Assembly: GCA_030770535.1 (NCBI GenBank)
Contig: JASVEC010000048.1
Location: forward strand, 1 to 64,000
Source: Batkoa obscura
Lineage: Eukaryota; Entomophthoromycota; Entomophthoromycetes; Entomophthorales; Batkoaceae
DNA: 64,000 nucleotides
Direction of reading: 5' to 3'
Under the pieces are notes generated by a model, which was not told the DNA's origin, ran no database searches, and saw only the letters and a program-made list of their open reading frames with translations. Position numbers and translations under genes: made by a program. Each line of letters begins with the position of its first letter. The first letter of the stretch is position 1. Below are positions 24,445-34,633 of the stretch, piece by piece.

Positions 24445-25170
24445 TGATTCTTGTTAAATTAAATATTAAACATGAATTATACTATTATTCTTTTTTGTAT
24501 CATTTTAATTTATGTCGCATTATATTTTCTACCTATATTTATTATTATACCTATATTCCTATTGAATGGTTTTTAATTTTTTATAATCTTGTATATATCA
24601 TTTTATTCAAATGGTAGCACTGATAAAAACCAAATAATAGACAACACAATATACAAAATAAGCACATTATAAAAGCTTGAAGTATATTAAACTTATAATT
24701 AAGGAATTTCTAAAAAATAACATAGAAGTTCAATTTGGGCTAAATCTATCTTTATTTAACTTTAGTGATTTGATCTAAAGTCAATACTCTTTAACTCACC
24801 TTAGTGCTAAAGTTAGGCTTAGAGTTAACATAAAAGCTTACCAAAAATCAAAATAACACTTTTTGGCTAAAATTAAATCTCAAATTAAACTGCAATAAAT
24901 TTAGCCCAGAATTTGATTGGCTTATATTCGCTCTTAAATTTTGTAAATTTTAGATTAAAAAAGAAAATTTAGTAAAAAAATGACGTTTTGCATGTTATCA
25001 CCAAAATAATGTTGTTGTTTTTAGTAGCTCCCCTATAACTATGTACTCATTTTCAAGGAAGTTAAATTCATTCAAGTTTTGTTAACCAACCAATCAAAGT
25101 TAAATATAAAAATGATTTCAATCATTATTTAACTATTTCAAAATTATTTTGTTTAAATTAAATTTTTAAT
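24445..25170. other. Intergenic with a fold-back element
   Basis: Spacer between GCLM and LSM2, largely AT-rich, containing the short inverted-repeat element at about 24733-24908. Confidence 0.5.
24733..24908. mobile_element. Short fold-back element
   Basis: Ends TTGGGCTAAATCTATC and AATAAATTTAGCCCAGAA are approximate inverted repeats. The non-coding interior contains further ctaaagttag-type repeats. It is probably a MITE-like element, seen in one copy. Confidence 0.4.
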
Positions 25171-25548
25171 ATGGTAACATAATAATTTTGATCGTTAATA
25201 CTTGATTAATAATATTTAGCTGTTTTATTCTTTCTTTAAAACCTTAGTTGGTAAAACAGTGACAGTTGAATTGAAAAATGATCTATCAATAAATGGGATT
25301 TTAGTTTCAGTAGATCAATTTCTAAATTTAAAACTGGATAAAATTGAAGTTCAAGAACAAGAAAGATACCCCCATATGGTACATATTATAATTTATTATT
25401 ATTTATCATTACTTAACGTTTTTTAAAATTTTAGCTATCCTTAAAAAATTGTTTTATACGTGGTTCTGTTGTAAGATATGTCCAATTAAGCTCTAAAGAT
25501 GTTGATTTTGCTTTATTACAAGATGCTACGCGTAGAAATAGCAGTTGA
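25171..25548 (+). CDS. LSM2: LSM2, U6 snRNA-associated Sm-like protein
   Basis: Three exons (25171-25173, 25220-25378, 25435-25548) give 91 residues; human LSm2 has 95. The first coding exon is only the ATG, spliced by a 46-nt intron to CTGTTTTATTC, producing MLFYSFFKTLVGKTV, the near-invariant LSm2 start. Sm motif 1 is VTVELKNDLSINGILVSVDQ, then FLNLKLDKIEV; Sm motif 2 is NCFIRGSVVRYVQL. LSm2 is in both the nuclear LSm2-8 ring (U6 snRNA 3' end, splicing) and the cytoplasmic LSm1-7 ring (mRNA decapping). The second intron falls at the conserved YPHM|LS junction. Confidence 0.95.
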
Positions 25549-25982
25549 TTTAGATGAATTAAGTATTAAAAATTATTATACATGTAATTTTCTTTGAACG
25601 ATCATTTTAATTTTAATTTTAATTTTAATTTATATAATTACAACAATTTCGATTTTTCTTGAGTCATAAAAGAGATTAAGATTCCAAATGTTTTATTTGT
25701 AAGCGAAGAATAATCTCAATATTTGATTATTCATATAGGGATGTATTTTTGTTTAAGAATTTTACTAACAATGTTTCCACTCAAATAGCGCTTAAAAGAT
25801 GGAAAAAGTAATGAAGCCAAAAAAAACACCCCCATATTATGAATTAAAATATCATTTAATTTAAAATAAAATGTTTTTATTAACAATGGTAATAGTTTGA
25901 TATTAGCTAGTGTACTTTTAACAAAAATCAAACAGTTAATAAATAAATGAATAAAAACAATTTTTAAGAGGAACGAATTTAT
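25549..25982. other. Short convergent intergenic region
   Basis: The 3' ends of LSM2 (plus) and cyclophilin 2 (minus) meet here. A MITE copy occupies the middle. Confidence 0.6.
25734..25836 (-). mobile_element. TATGGGGATG MITE between LSM2 and cyclophilin 2
   Basis: TATAGGGATGTA...CACCCCCATA ends, with family core in reverse orientation (aatagcgcttaaaagatgga). It sits about 185 bases past the LSM2 stop. Confidence 0.83.
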
Positions 25983-26933
25983 TTAAAGTTCATCATTTTG
26001 TTCTTCATCAACTTTGATTTCACCACAATCAGCAATAACAACATCTTCTTTTGGTTTGTTATTACCTTTTATAATTAAATTAGAAAACTTTGTATTTAAC
26101 ATCTAAATAAAATATTACCTAAATCAGCAGGTACTTTCTCAATTTTAGAAACAATGTCCATACCTTCAATAACACGACCAAATACTTTAAAATTTTAATA
26201 TGCTTTATAGTTGATTAATTATATAACTTACCAACATGTTTATTATCTAACCATGAAGTCTTTACGGTAGTAATAAAAAACTAAATAATAAGATTAATTT
26301 TTGATGAGATAAAAGATAATTTAAATTACTTGAGAGCCATTAGTGTCTTTTCCAGCATTAGCCATAGATAATACACCTTATTTCTTTAAATATTATTCAT
26401 TGAGTTATAAATAAATATTACCTGGTCCAGTATGCTTAAGTTTAAAGTTTTCATCAGCAAATTTTTCGCCATAGATAGATTTACCACCAGTACCATCACC
26501 TTTAGTAAAATCACCACCTTGAATCATAAAGTCCTATAATTTATTACTTAATTTTTCATTTGAATGATAGTTAAATATTATTACACTAATAACACGATGG
26601 AAAGTAGAGCTTTTATAGCCATAACCTTTCTAATAAATTAAATTAAATAAAAAAATAAAAAATGAATTATTAAGAATATCTACTTCACCAGTAGCTAATG
26701 CACGGAAGTTTTCAACTATTAAATGATAAATAAAAATTGAAGTATAATATATCAATATGAATACCTGTTTTTGGTACGGTTTTACCATAAAGTCCAATGA
26801 TAATACGACCTAACTTTTTATCACCATGTTTAATGTCAAAAAACACTTTATTAGTAATTTTTGGACCAGTAGCGGCAAATACGTTTAAGGCTAAGCTTAA
26901 TAACAATAATGTACTGAAAATATAAAACTTCAT
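25983..26933 (-). CDS. ER-retained cyclophilin (PPIase), paralogue 2
   Basis: Eight exons (26933-26765, 26715-26684, 26629-26585, 26533-26422, 26376-26330, 26280-26232, 26184-26119, 26065-25983) give 200 residues. A signal peptide ([20 protein letters not shown]) leads and the protein ends EEQNDEL, a KDEL/HDEL-like retrieval signal, so this is the ER-resident member. Active-site motifs are complete: [24 protein letters not shown] and the Trp in [12 protein letters not shown]. The first seven exon lengths (169, 32, 45, 112, 47, 49, 66) equal those of paralogue 1, evidence for duplication. It is the most conserved of the three and the likely ancestral CypB-type foldase. Confidence 0.94.
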
Positions 26934-27464
26934 TTTTAAGATAAGTGAAAAGAAACTTTGCTTTATGAATATTTATAGTGTTGCTAATCTAAAATATTTA
27001 GTAAGTGCCTTACATTGATTTGTTCTTTTTTCATTGGTTAAATTTAGTCATTTTTTAATATTGCTTAAATCTCATGACCACATTATTCAGTCTACCAATT
27101 TCAATAAAAGCTTTGATAAGCACGCTTCATTAAAAAATCTACAATACAATTTAAAATATAGTTTACATGGATTTAGAAATTATAGTATTATATTCAATAT
27201 AATTTACAATGTAAAAAAATAAATCTGGTTTTTAATTATACAAAAATTAAAGAATTTAGCTTTGATAAACTTAGACTAGTAAAATCCCTATAATATTTTG
27301 TTAATTTTATCTTTTCAACATTTTTTATTGCTTTAACTTTAGATAATTATTAACTATTGATATTTATAATATGAAATAATATTATAAACTTATTTTGTTT
27401 ATAAAGAACTTTATACATAAAAAAGCATACATATAAAGCAGGATTAAATTTATTTGTTTATTAA
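26934..27464. other. Intergenic between cyclophilins 2 and 3
   Basis: About 530 bases of AT-rich DNA separating two minus-strand paralogues; promoter of paralogue 2. No repeat or gene was seen. Confidence 0.55.
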
Positions 27465-28366
27465 TTAGTATTGGTTATAACTATTTTTACATTTTCCATT
27501 AAATTTAAGTACTCCAGAGTCAGTAATTTGAGCAAGTTCAAATGGTCTTTCATCTAAATAAAAAATGTTTTAAATTTAATACAAGTAGTAATAGTTATAC
27601 TGTTACCTTCATCTGTCTTTTCATTCTCAATTTTATGCACAATACTCATTCCTTTAAGTACACGACCAAATGCTAAATACAAATAAATATAACTTTATAC
27701 TATCACTATATAATATATTTCACTTACCAACATATTTCCCATCTAGGCGATGAATATCAACCGTGGTGATAAAGAACTAACAATCAATTGAATTATCTAA
27801 ACAACTAAAAAAGTAATACCTGAGAACCATTAGAATTTGGGCCATCATTAGCCATACTTAAAGTACCATAACTATGCTTAATAGTAAAGTTTTCATCTTC
27901 AAAGTCAGCACCATAGATAGAATGACCACCGTTTCCATTATTAAGTGTAAAATCACCACCTTCAATCATAAAGTCCTATTAAATTTAAACTTTAGTATTT
28001 ATATAAAATTAGTGTGATTAGTTTACCTTGACCACTCTAAAAAATAAACTCCCTTTGAAACCATAACCTAACTAATTTTTACTTAGTATATTGATTATTA
28101 TGTACCGTGACCAATATTTACTTCTCCAGTAGCTAATGCTCGGAAGTTTTCCGCTACAACAAAGTCAATATAAAATAATATAAAATTATAAATAAACTAC
28201 CTGTTTTTGGTACTACATTACCATAAAGACCGAATACAACTCTACCGAGATTTTTATTTCTTAATTTAATATCAAAATAAACGCAACTGGTAAAGTTCAT
28301 GTTCACTTCAGCTAAACATAAGCCGGAAAATAATATTGTAGCAGCAGAGAATAAATTGAATTTCAT
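27465..28366 (-). CDS. Divergent secreted cyclophilin, paralogue 3
   Basis: Seven exons (28366-28201, 28153-28122, 28071-28027, 27975-27820, 27776-27728, 27672-27607, 27553-27465) give 200 residues with signal peptide [19 protein letters not shown]. Exons 2, 3, 6 and 7 (32, 45, 49, 66 nt) match the other paralogues; the fourth is the fusion of their exons 4 and 5, so one intron has been lost. The active site has drifted: FHRVI is [13 protein letters not shown] is FMIEGGDF, and the Trp position is Arg ([10 protein letters not shown]). The catalytic Arg remains. There is no retrieval signal at the end (CKNSYNQY). Isomerase activity may be reduced or the protein re-purposed as a binder; this is inference. 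Confidence 0.9.
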
Positions 28367-29996
28367 TTTTTAACACCTAATTAGACAAAAGACAAAATAG
28401 TATTAAACTCAAATTTATAGTTCTTTTGGAGGTGGTTCCCTTGAATTTTTCAAAGCTACTTTTAGTAAACTTTTTTCTTTTTTATAATTCTCAGGAGGAC
28501 TAATTTTAGTAAACTCAATGATTATAATTTAAAGAAGATATTACTTTTTTCTGCTATTGAAAGTACATAAACTTCCGAATATTTCATTTAGGGTTGCAAA
28601 AAGCAAATGTAAAATAAAGCTATGTGGGTAGGTGAAGTATAGAAATAGGGCAAGGTTAATCAAAGGTAGATACCCAAGAGTTAAGATCTTTCTTTGGAGC
28701 GTGAGAGGTCAAAGACAGAAACCTGGTATTACTTTCTATATAGAGGCTTCAAAAAGCGGGAAATATTATTTTTAGTACCAATTTTGATAAAATTAATTCA
28801 TGAATCAAATTACCATCATCCTTTTAAATATTGTGTTCCAAATCAAAGTTTGTATTAATTACAAAATTAATTAAATTTAATTATAAAAAATAAGGTATTG
28901 AATGGGACACAGTATGGAATGATGACTTCGATTTTGCGGCAGTAAAACTGAGTCGTAATAAGAAAGGCCGGGAGACTCTGATGCACTGACCACTCCATTC
29001 CTTCGTTTAATCTATATATTTAAATAAAATACTGACTTGGGAGCCTATACTTTTTCAAGAATCTAAAAAAAATTGTAAAAAATATTAGCACATTTGTAAA
29101 GTATATATTAAAATACTTGCTAGGTGTAGGTTAAATTTTTTAAAAATAAAAGTATAATTTATATAATCTAATCTTTTATTTAGATATTCATATTAAAATA
29201 TTACCAATATCTCTTAAAGTCATTTCAAAAAAATCTGACGAATTAACTTTTTATTGACTATACTATATTCTAGTATGATTTATAAGTAATTAGGTTTTAG
29301 TATTTGTTAGAATTAAAAATCTAATTTAAATAGTATTTTTTACAGCAAGTATTAGGCTAGTTTTAAAATAATTAACATTGCTTCTTATAATATACATTTA
29401 ACACAAATTTTGTTATTTTATTATTTTAATGTATATTTTCTCGAGTGTTCAGCTAACTAAATATCATAAATTTTTTAGTCATTAATGTTTCACCTCTTAA
29501 TATAAATATGCACAAATCTTCGTTTACATAGAACATCTAATTTATAGCTTTTTATACTTGAATAAATTGAGAATGGATTTGGTTAAATTTATAAATTATT
29601 TTAATTCAGTTTTTTTACGCATAATCCCCTTGCTTGACAACATTTTCTTTATCTTGTTACATATAAATATTTTTTCTTTACGAATACACCATTTAAAACG
29701 CTTATTTACCTATATAATTTTTTTATAAACATTCTAATTTGTACAGATTTAGAAATATCAACTTTATAAATTTTAATTAAATTTACTATATTTGGCCATA
29801 TTACTTTTTTTGATCCTTAACTGCAAGGGAAATTTGGTATGTTTATAATAAAAGTTTATAACAAAGCCAAAGAGCAAGGGCAAAAGCTAGGTCACTAGTA
29901 TAGCTGAGATTAGACTTTTGATTTAATTGAATTCCATATCTATTTAACTTTGATACATATAATATTACAAAAAATAAAACATTTATATGATATTTT
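28367..29996. other. 1.6-kb region without a protein gene; GC-richer islet
   Basis: No open frame of note. Bases about 28565-29000 are less AT-rich than the rest and contain conserved-looking blocks such as ggagcgtgagaggtcaaaga and a possible C/D-box layout, described under the ncRNA candidate. Confidence 0.5.
28908..29004 (+). ncRNA. Possible C/D-box-like small RNA
   Basis: An exact C box (ATGATGA at about 28919) and a downstream CTGA box (about 28986) are flanked by a short pairing TGGA/TCCA. An internal GAGTC...GACTC stem surrounds a GC-rich stretch (gaaaggccggga). A second CTGA lies at about 28950. The layout is only suggestive, because C/D motifs are short and the candidate C'-D spacing is too tight for a canonical dual guide. 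No target was identified. Confidence 0.25.
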
Positions 29997-30224
29997 CTAA
30001 ATGTGAGGTAATTTGTTATAACTTAGAAACACCTCAGAAACAGGGTTTGAATCTTTTTTATGAAGTTGATATTCAGTAGCACTAAAATGAATGGGCTCCA
30101 GATTTTTTATAGGGCTAAGAATACTCGTCCTTAATAGTACTTTTTTTGTCTCCACTGTCTTTAACATATTAAGAGTTATTGTAAATAGCTTCCTTTCATT
30201 GATTTTTGTTTCTACTCTTTCCAT
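29997..30224 (-). CDS. Small hypothetical protein, faintly SERTA-like
   Basis: Single-exon frame of 75 residues with an ATG start (MERVETKINERKLFTITLNM). Its base composition is visibly more balanced than the flanks. The stretch ERKLFTITLNMLK, then VLLRTSILSPIKNL, resembles the SERTA pattern (R..L..SL.KL, then LRRSVL...L..I) in spacing and hydrophobic positions. The match is short and may be chance. The remainder (HFSATEYQLHKKDSNP) is not recognised. It stands alone in a gene-poor stretch. Confidence 0.4.
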   Translation of the reverse strand: MERVETKINERKLFTITLNMLKTVETKKVLLRTSILSPIKNLEPIHFSATEYQLHKKDSNPVSEVFLSYNKLPHI

Positions 30225-31749
30225 TAAGCTTTATTTTTTTCAAATAAATAAGTAAAAAATTATTTTGTTATTTAAACAAAGTTTGACTATTATACACTGG
30301 ACCAACGATAAAAAATAAGTTTATTTATAGCTTTTTTGTTATAAAATACTTTGTGTTTTAAGCCTTATAAAGCTTTTGTTTTGCTTAGTTATGCTTGTTA
30401 AATAGTTTTTGTTATCAATTTTTAGTATCCTATAATAGTAGAGTTTTAGTAGTATTAATAATGTTTACAGAAACTGTATGATTAGTGGATTAAATCATAA
30501 TATACTTATTCCAGCTAATGTAACAGGTGAATTTTTGATTTTTACATGAGACTGGCTTAACAAATTTATTAATTGCTAATAATATATAAACTACGCTGAT
30601 ATTATTTTTAATTATAAAAAAAGTGGAGATATGGCTAGACATGAATCAAGTACAACTAATATTAATAGCTATGAAATTTTCCTAAAAGGCTTTACTGATG
30701 AATATAAAAAGTTTAAAATGTAACCTACTTTATTTAAAACTATTCCACCAAGTAGGCTTTAATATGGGGATGTATTTTTGTATTTAAGAATTTTACTGAC
30801 AATTTTTCCACATAAATAGCGCTTAAAAAATGGAAAAATAATGAAACTAAAAAAAACAGCCCCATATGTTGGTTCAGGAAATGGAAAAACAATGTTGATT
30901 AATCTAGAAAAGGATAGAACAAATATTGTTTACTCAAAGAAACATAGATGAATAAGCAGCAGTATTTACATAATAGCTTTATGTAAGCAAGTAAAATTGG
31001 CAACTTTCACAAAAAACCCAACATACAGTCAAATAAAAAATTTACTATACATACAAATGAACAAGTAAAAGCAACAGCCAGTGCAAAAATTTCCAAGGTT
31101 TATAAATTTTAATTATAGATAATCAAAAATAGGTAAATAACAGTTTTACTGTGATAATATTATCATTATTTAATGGGGCCAAATTTAATGTAAAACATCG
31201 AGCATTTTAATTTATTGTTTAGACATTTAATAAATAATAGTATTTTTAAATATTTATATTATTTATATTATAACTATAAAATATTAGTTTGAGATTAATT
31301 TAAATTATTAGTGTTTTCATAACAGTAAAATACATTGAAATATATATTAATTTAAAACTTTAAAATTAAAATTATAAATACTATTATAATGTTAATTTCT
31401 AAGTTTATACATAAAAAGATTTAGTAAAATTAAATAATATCCATGAGTTTGATTACTTTATAAGAAATTTCTATTTTTACTGCTAGTAAGTAAATGTTTG
31501 CTTAAACTTATGATTTATTTTTTGCAGATTGATTCTCTTTTATTAGTGGTTTTTGTTACTATTTAACGTTAAATGGAAAGAGAAAGCATTCAGTAACTAA
31601 CCGTTAGTATAATATAATATAAATAAGTATATGAGCATTCAACGAAAATAAGTTATCAACATAAACATGAGTATAAAAATAAGTTGAAACTTATTAAAAA
31701 CTTAAGTTTTTTTATTACTCTTTTATCTCTTTAATTCTTTTAATTTAAT
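30225..31749. other. Gene-poor region with decayed sequence and a MITE
   Basis: Bases 30470-31100 contain scattered protein-like fragments (for example SGDMARHESSTTNINSYEIF) that look like an old decayed coding element of unknown family. A MITE is inserted in it at 30763. The remainder is AT-rich filler. Confidence 0.4.
30763..30866 (-). mobile_element. TATGGGGATG MITE inside decayed sequence
   Basis: Starts TATGGGGATGTA and ends CAGCCCCATA, with a family core in reverse (aatagcgcttaaaaaatgga). It interrupts what looks like older decayed coding sequence. Confidence 0.83.
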
Positions 31750-31881
31750 ATGAAATTCACTACGGGTTATTTTTTTGTGGTATGCTTTATTAGCTTTGTT
31801 GTAGCCATGCCAAGTTTAGAGCCTATTAAACCAGAAGATGTAGGCGCCACTTCTTCCTCTAGAGCTCGCCGTCTACCTTGA
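31750..31881 (+). CDS. Putative 43-residue secreted peptide
   Basis: The frame MKFTTGYFFVVCFISFVVAM, then PSLEPIKPEDVGATSSSRAR, then RLP is a good signal peptide (about residues 1-19) followed by a 24-residue hydrophilic tail. The tail ends with a dibasic-type RARR site. Upstream sequence is AT-rich with a poly-T tract close to the ATG. Size and layout fit a small secreted peptide or peptide precursor, but the frame could instead be the first exon of a longer gene or chance. No paralogue was seen in the window. Confidence 0.4.
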   Translation: MKFTTGYFFVVCFISFVVAMPSLEPIKPEDVGATSSSRARRLP

Positions 31882-32575
31882 AGTGCCTTAATATTGGTAT
31901 GATTTCTTATTTATGAGCACTATAATTCATTTTTGATATTAAAATGATTATTTAAATAAAGTGATATTTAATATTCGCTTAATTGATAGTTAATAATATT
32001 CTCCTAATATTGATAAAATACAAAATTAAACTACTACTTATTTTCATTAATGTTTGATTTACATATTCCAATTCTATGATTTAATCTATAAAACATATCA
32101 ACTGTATATTGTCGTATACTTTATAAAAGAGCTTTATTAAATATTATACAGTTACTAACATGGATTTTATTAGTATCATTAAGAGTTGCCAATTAAATAT
32201 TTTAACAAACTTATTAATATATTGATACATTTTATCATTTGAATCGTTTAACAAAGTTTACCAATTGACTAATGTATAAGTAAAATTTATTTTGTGAACA
32301 GCATGAATATTATTTAAACTATAAGTTGTTATTATTATATGAAGATACTTTTAAAGAAATACTTAAGTAGTAATTCTTTAAATATTAGGTTCCTTAAAAG
32401 GTGATCAAAATACCGATCAAAAAAACATTTTCATTTAAATATTCTTTATTTTTTCTTCTATTTAGTAGATTAATAAAGGGCATGAAATATATCAAAAAAC
32501 AAATTTAATTGGATTGATTTAACTTAAATTTTAGTAAGTTAAATTTTTTCGGTATCTTTTTTAAAACTATAAAGA
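31882..32575. other. Intergenic, MTD1 upstream region
   Basis: AT-rich spacer of about 690 bases. No gene or repeat was recognised. Confidence 0.5.
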
Positions 32576-33693
32576 ATGGCTGGACAAAAAGTACTTGCTT
32601 CAAAAATTGCTGCTCCATTTAGGTAATAAAATAAAGCTTTCCCTTTATTATTGAAGAAGCTAACATCTTATTATGATAGAGATGAAATCAAAAATACTGT
32701 TACTACTAAAAATATTTCTCCAAAATTAGTTGGTTTTTTAGCTAATTCAGATCCAGCTGCTAAAATGTATGCGGATTGGACTGCTAAAACTTGTTCTGAA
32801 ACTGGTCTTAAATTTGAATTGCGCCAAGTTGATCGTAAAGTTTTAGAAGAAGAGGTCACTAAAGCTAATCAAGATAACCAAGTTCATGGTATAATTATTT
32901 ATTACCCTGTATTTGGTGACAGACAAGTAATTTTAACCCTTAATAATATAATTTTTTAAAATTAGCCGCTTAGGATCAATATTTACAAAGTTGTGTATCT
33001 GAAAAGAAAGACGTTGAAGGATTATGCTTTAAATATGTATATAATATGTACCATAATGTCCGTTTTTTGGATGAACCTACCAATGAACGCAAGTGCATTA
33101 TCCCATGTACTCCATTAGCTGTTGTTAAAGTAGGACTTCTAGTATCTTTTTATAATATTTTAATCATATAATTAGGTTTTAGAACATATTGGAGCATATA
33201 ATAAAATATTAAATTATGGAAATAGATTGCATGGAAAAACCGTTACAGTCATTAATAGAAGTGAAGTTGTTGGACGTCCTTTAGCTGCCTTACTTGCTAA
33301 CGATGGTGCTAAGGTATATTCAGTTGATATCAATGACATTTTAGAATTCTCACGTGGAGATGGATTAAAACTTTCATCACATAAAGTAAACTTTTTATAG
33401 ATTTTACAAAGTAAAAGTCTAACTTTTACTAGGTTCAAGATACCAAATTAAAACTTGAAGATGTTGTCCCAATGTCAGATGTTGTTATTACTGGAGTACC
33501 CAGCCCAAATTATAAATTATCCACTAAACTTTTGAAAGAGGGGGCTATTTGTGTAAATTTTTCATCAGCTAAAAATTTCGAGGAGGATGTTTTAGAACGT
33601 GCCTCAATTTTTGTTCCATCTGTTGGAAAAGTTACAATTGCTATGTTAGAACGTAATCTTTTACGTTTACATGAATATTACAGTCAACCATAG
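32576..33693 (+). CDS. MTD1: NAD-dependent methylenetetrahydrofolate dehydrogenase
   Basis: Five exons (32576-32622, 32680-32926, 32974-33129, 33176-33385, 33433-33693) give 306 residues; yeast Mtd1 has 320. Matches to Mtd1 include LVGFLANSDPAAKMYADWT, VHGIIIYYPVFGDRQDQYLQ, VEGLCFKYVYNMYHNVRFLD, VINRSEVVGRPLAALLANDG (the dinucleotide-binding loop) and SDVVITGVPSPNYK. It oxidises 5,10-methylene-THF to 5,10-methenyl-THF with NAD+ in the cytosol, feeding one-carbon units to purine synthesis. The monofunctional NAD form is typical of fungi. The first intron was placed to end at gatag|agatg (57 nt) because only this choice keeps the frame and aligns the N-terminus. Confidence 0.94.
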
Positions 33694-34633
33694 AGTATAG
33701 AATTACAATTATCAATACAATAAAACTGATTGAACTCATTTTTAATACTGTTTTTAATTAGAATTATTATAAAATGCTAGATTATTAGGATTTTTTAATT
33801 TTATAGAAATATCTTTGAATTAATAATCCTTAAAAAATAGTTTAGGCTTTCTCGTATTTGATACTTTAATATCCATTTTTATTGCTATATAGCTATAAAA
33901 AAATTCACAATATTTACTAAATCATTTATTTTTATATACTATAGCTCATGGTTAAAACATATTTAAATTATGCAATTTTAAAAGCTGCATCTTAAAATAC
34001 TTTTCCAGTTTTAAGCCAATTAAAGTCTATGAAAAAATTTTCAGCTTTGATAAAGATAGGTATCTAATTGGATTAAAAAATACATCTACGTACATGGGTT
34101 ATAAAAATGAAAAGAGGTCAAAGATTCATTTTGTTTTAAGTAAAAAATATTTTAACTAAAGTTCAATATATATTGGCTAGACTTTGTCTTAAGCTATATC
34201 TATAGATTTTGATTATAATGTTTTTTACTTTTATTGTATGACTTGTAAGTATTTATCTTTATTTCTATTTTTTATAAAGTGATGATCTCCAGCTGGCACC
34301 AGTCAGATTCAAACTTTGTTGATAAACTTTCGCGCCACTAAATATACGCAAAGGTGGCCTGATATCAGCCATATAATATAAAGCTATTTTAATATAAGAC
34401 ATTAATATTTTTTATCTTAGACTATCTTATCTAGGCATTAACCATCTTTCATGACTTGTTTTATCTTGTACATTATTAAAATTTGATAAATAAAAGTATC
34501 AAAGAAATTATCTGTTTGAATGTTTTATTATACTTATTAATTTTAAATATATAAAATAAATCAATTATTTTTTGAAATCATCCATAAATTATGTTTCTAT
34601 TTTCAAATATTTTTCATACATAAACATTGAATT
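33694..34633. other. Convergent intergenic region
   Basis: About 940 bases between the 3' ends of MTD1 (plus) and DPL1 (minus). A GC-richer patch near 34285-34375 (agctggcaccagtcagattc) was examined as a tRNA remnant and not accepted. Nothing else was seen. Confidence 0.5.

Noticed and set aside
28690-28760. Possible U3 snoRNA because of a GAGCGTGA block
   Set aside because: The block resembles U3 box B, but boxes A and A' are absent and the spacing to the later TGATGA/CTGA is not that of U3.
34285-34375. Possible tRNA remnant (minus strand gtttgaatc loop)
   Set aside because: The T stem does not pair beyond two bases and the acceptor halves (ggccacc, ggtgcc) do not match; no anticodon arm forms.
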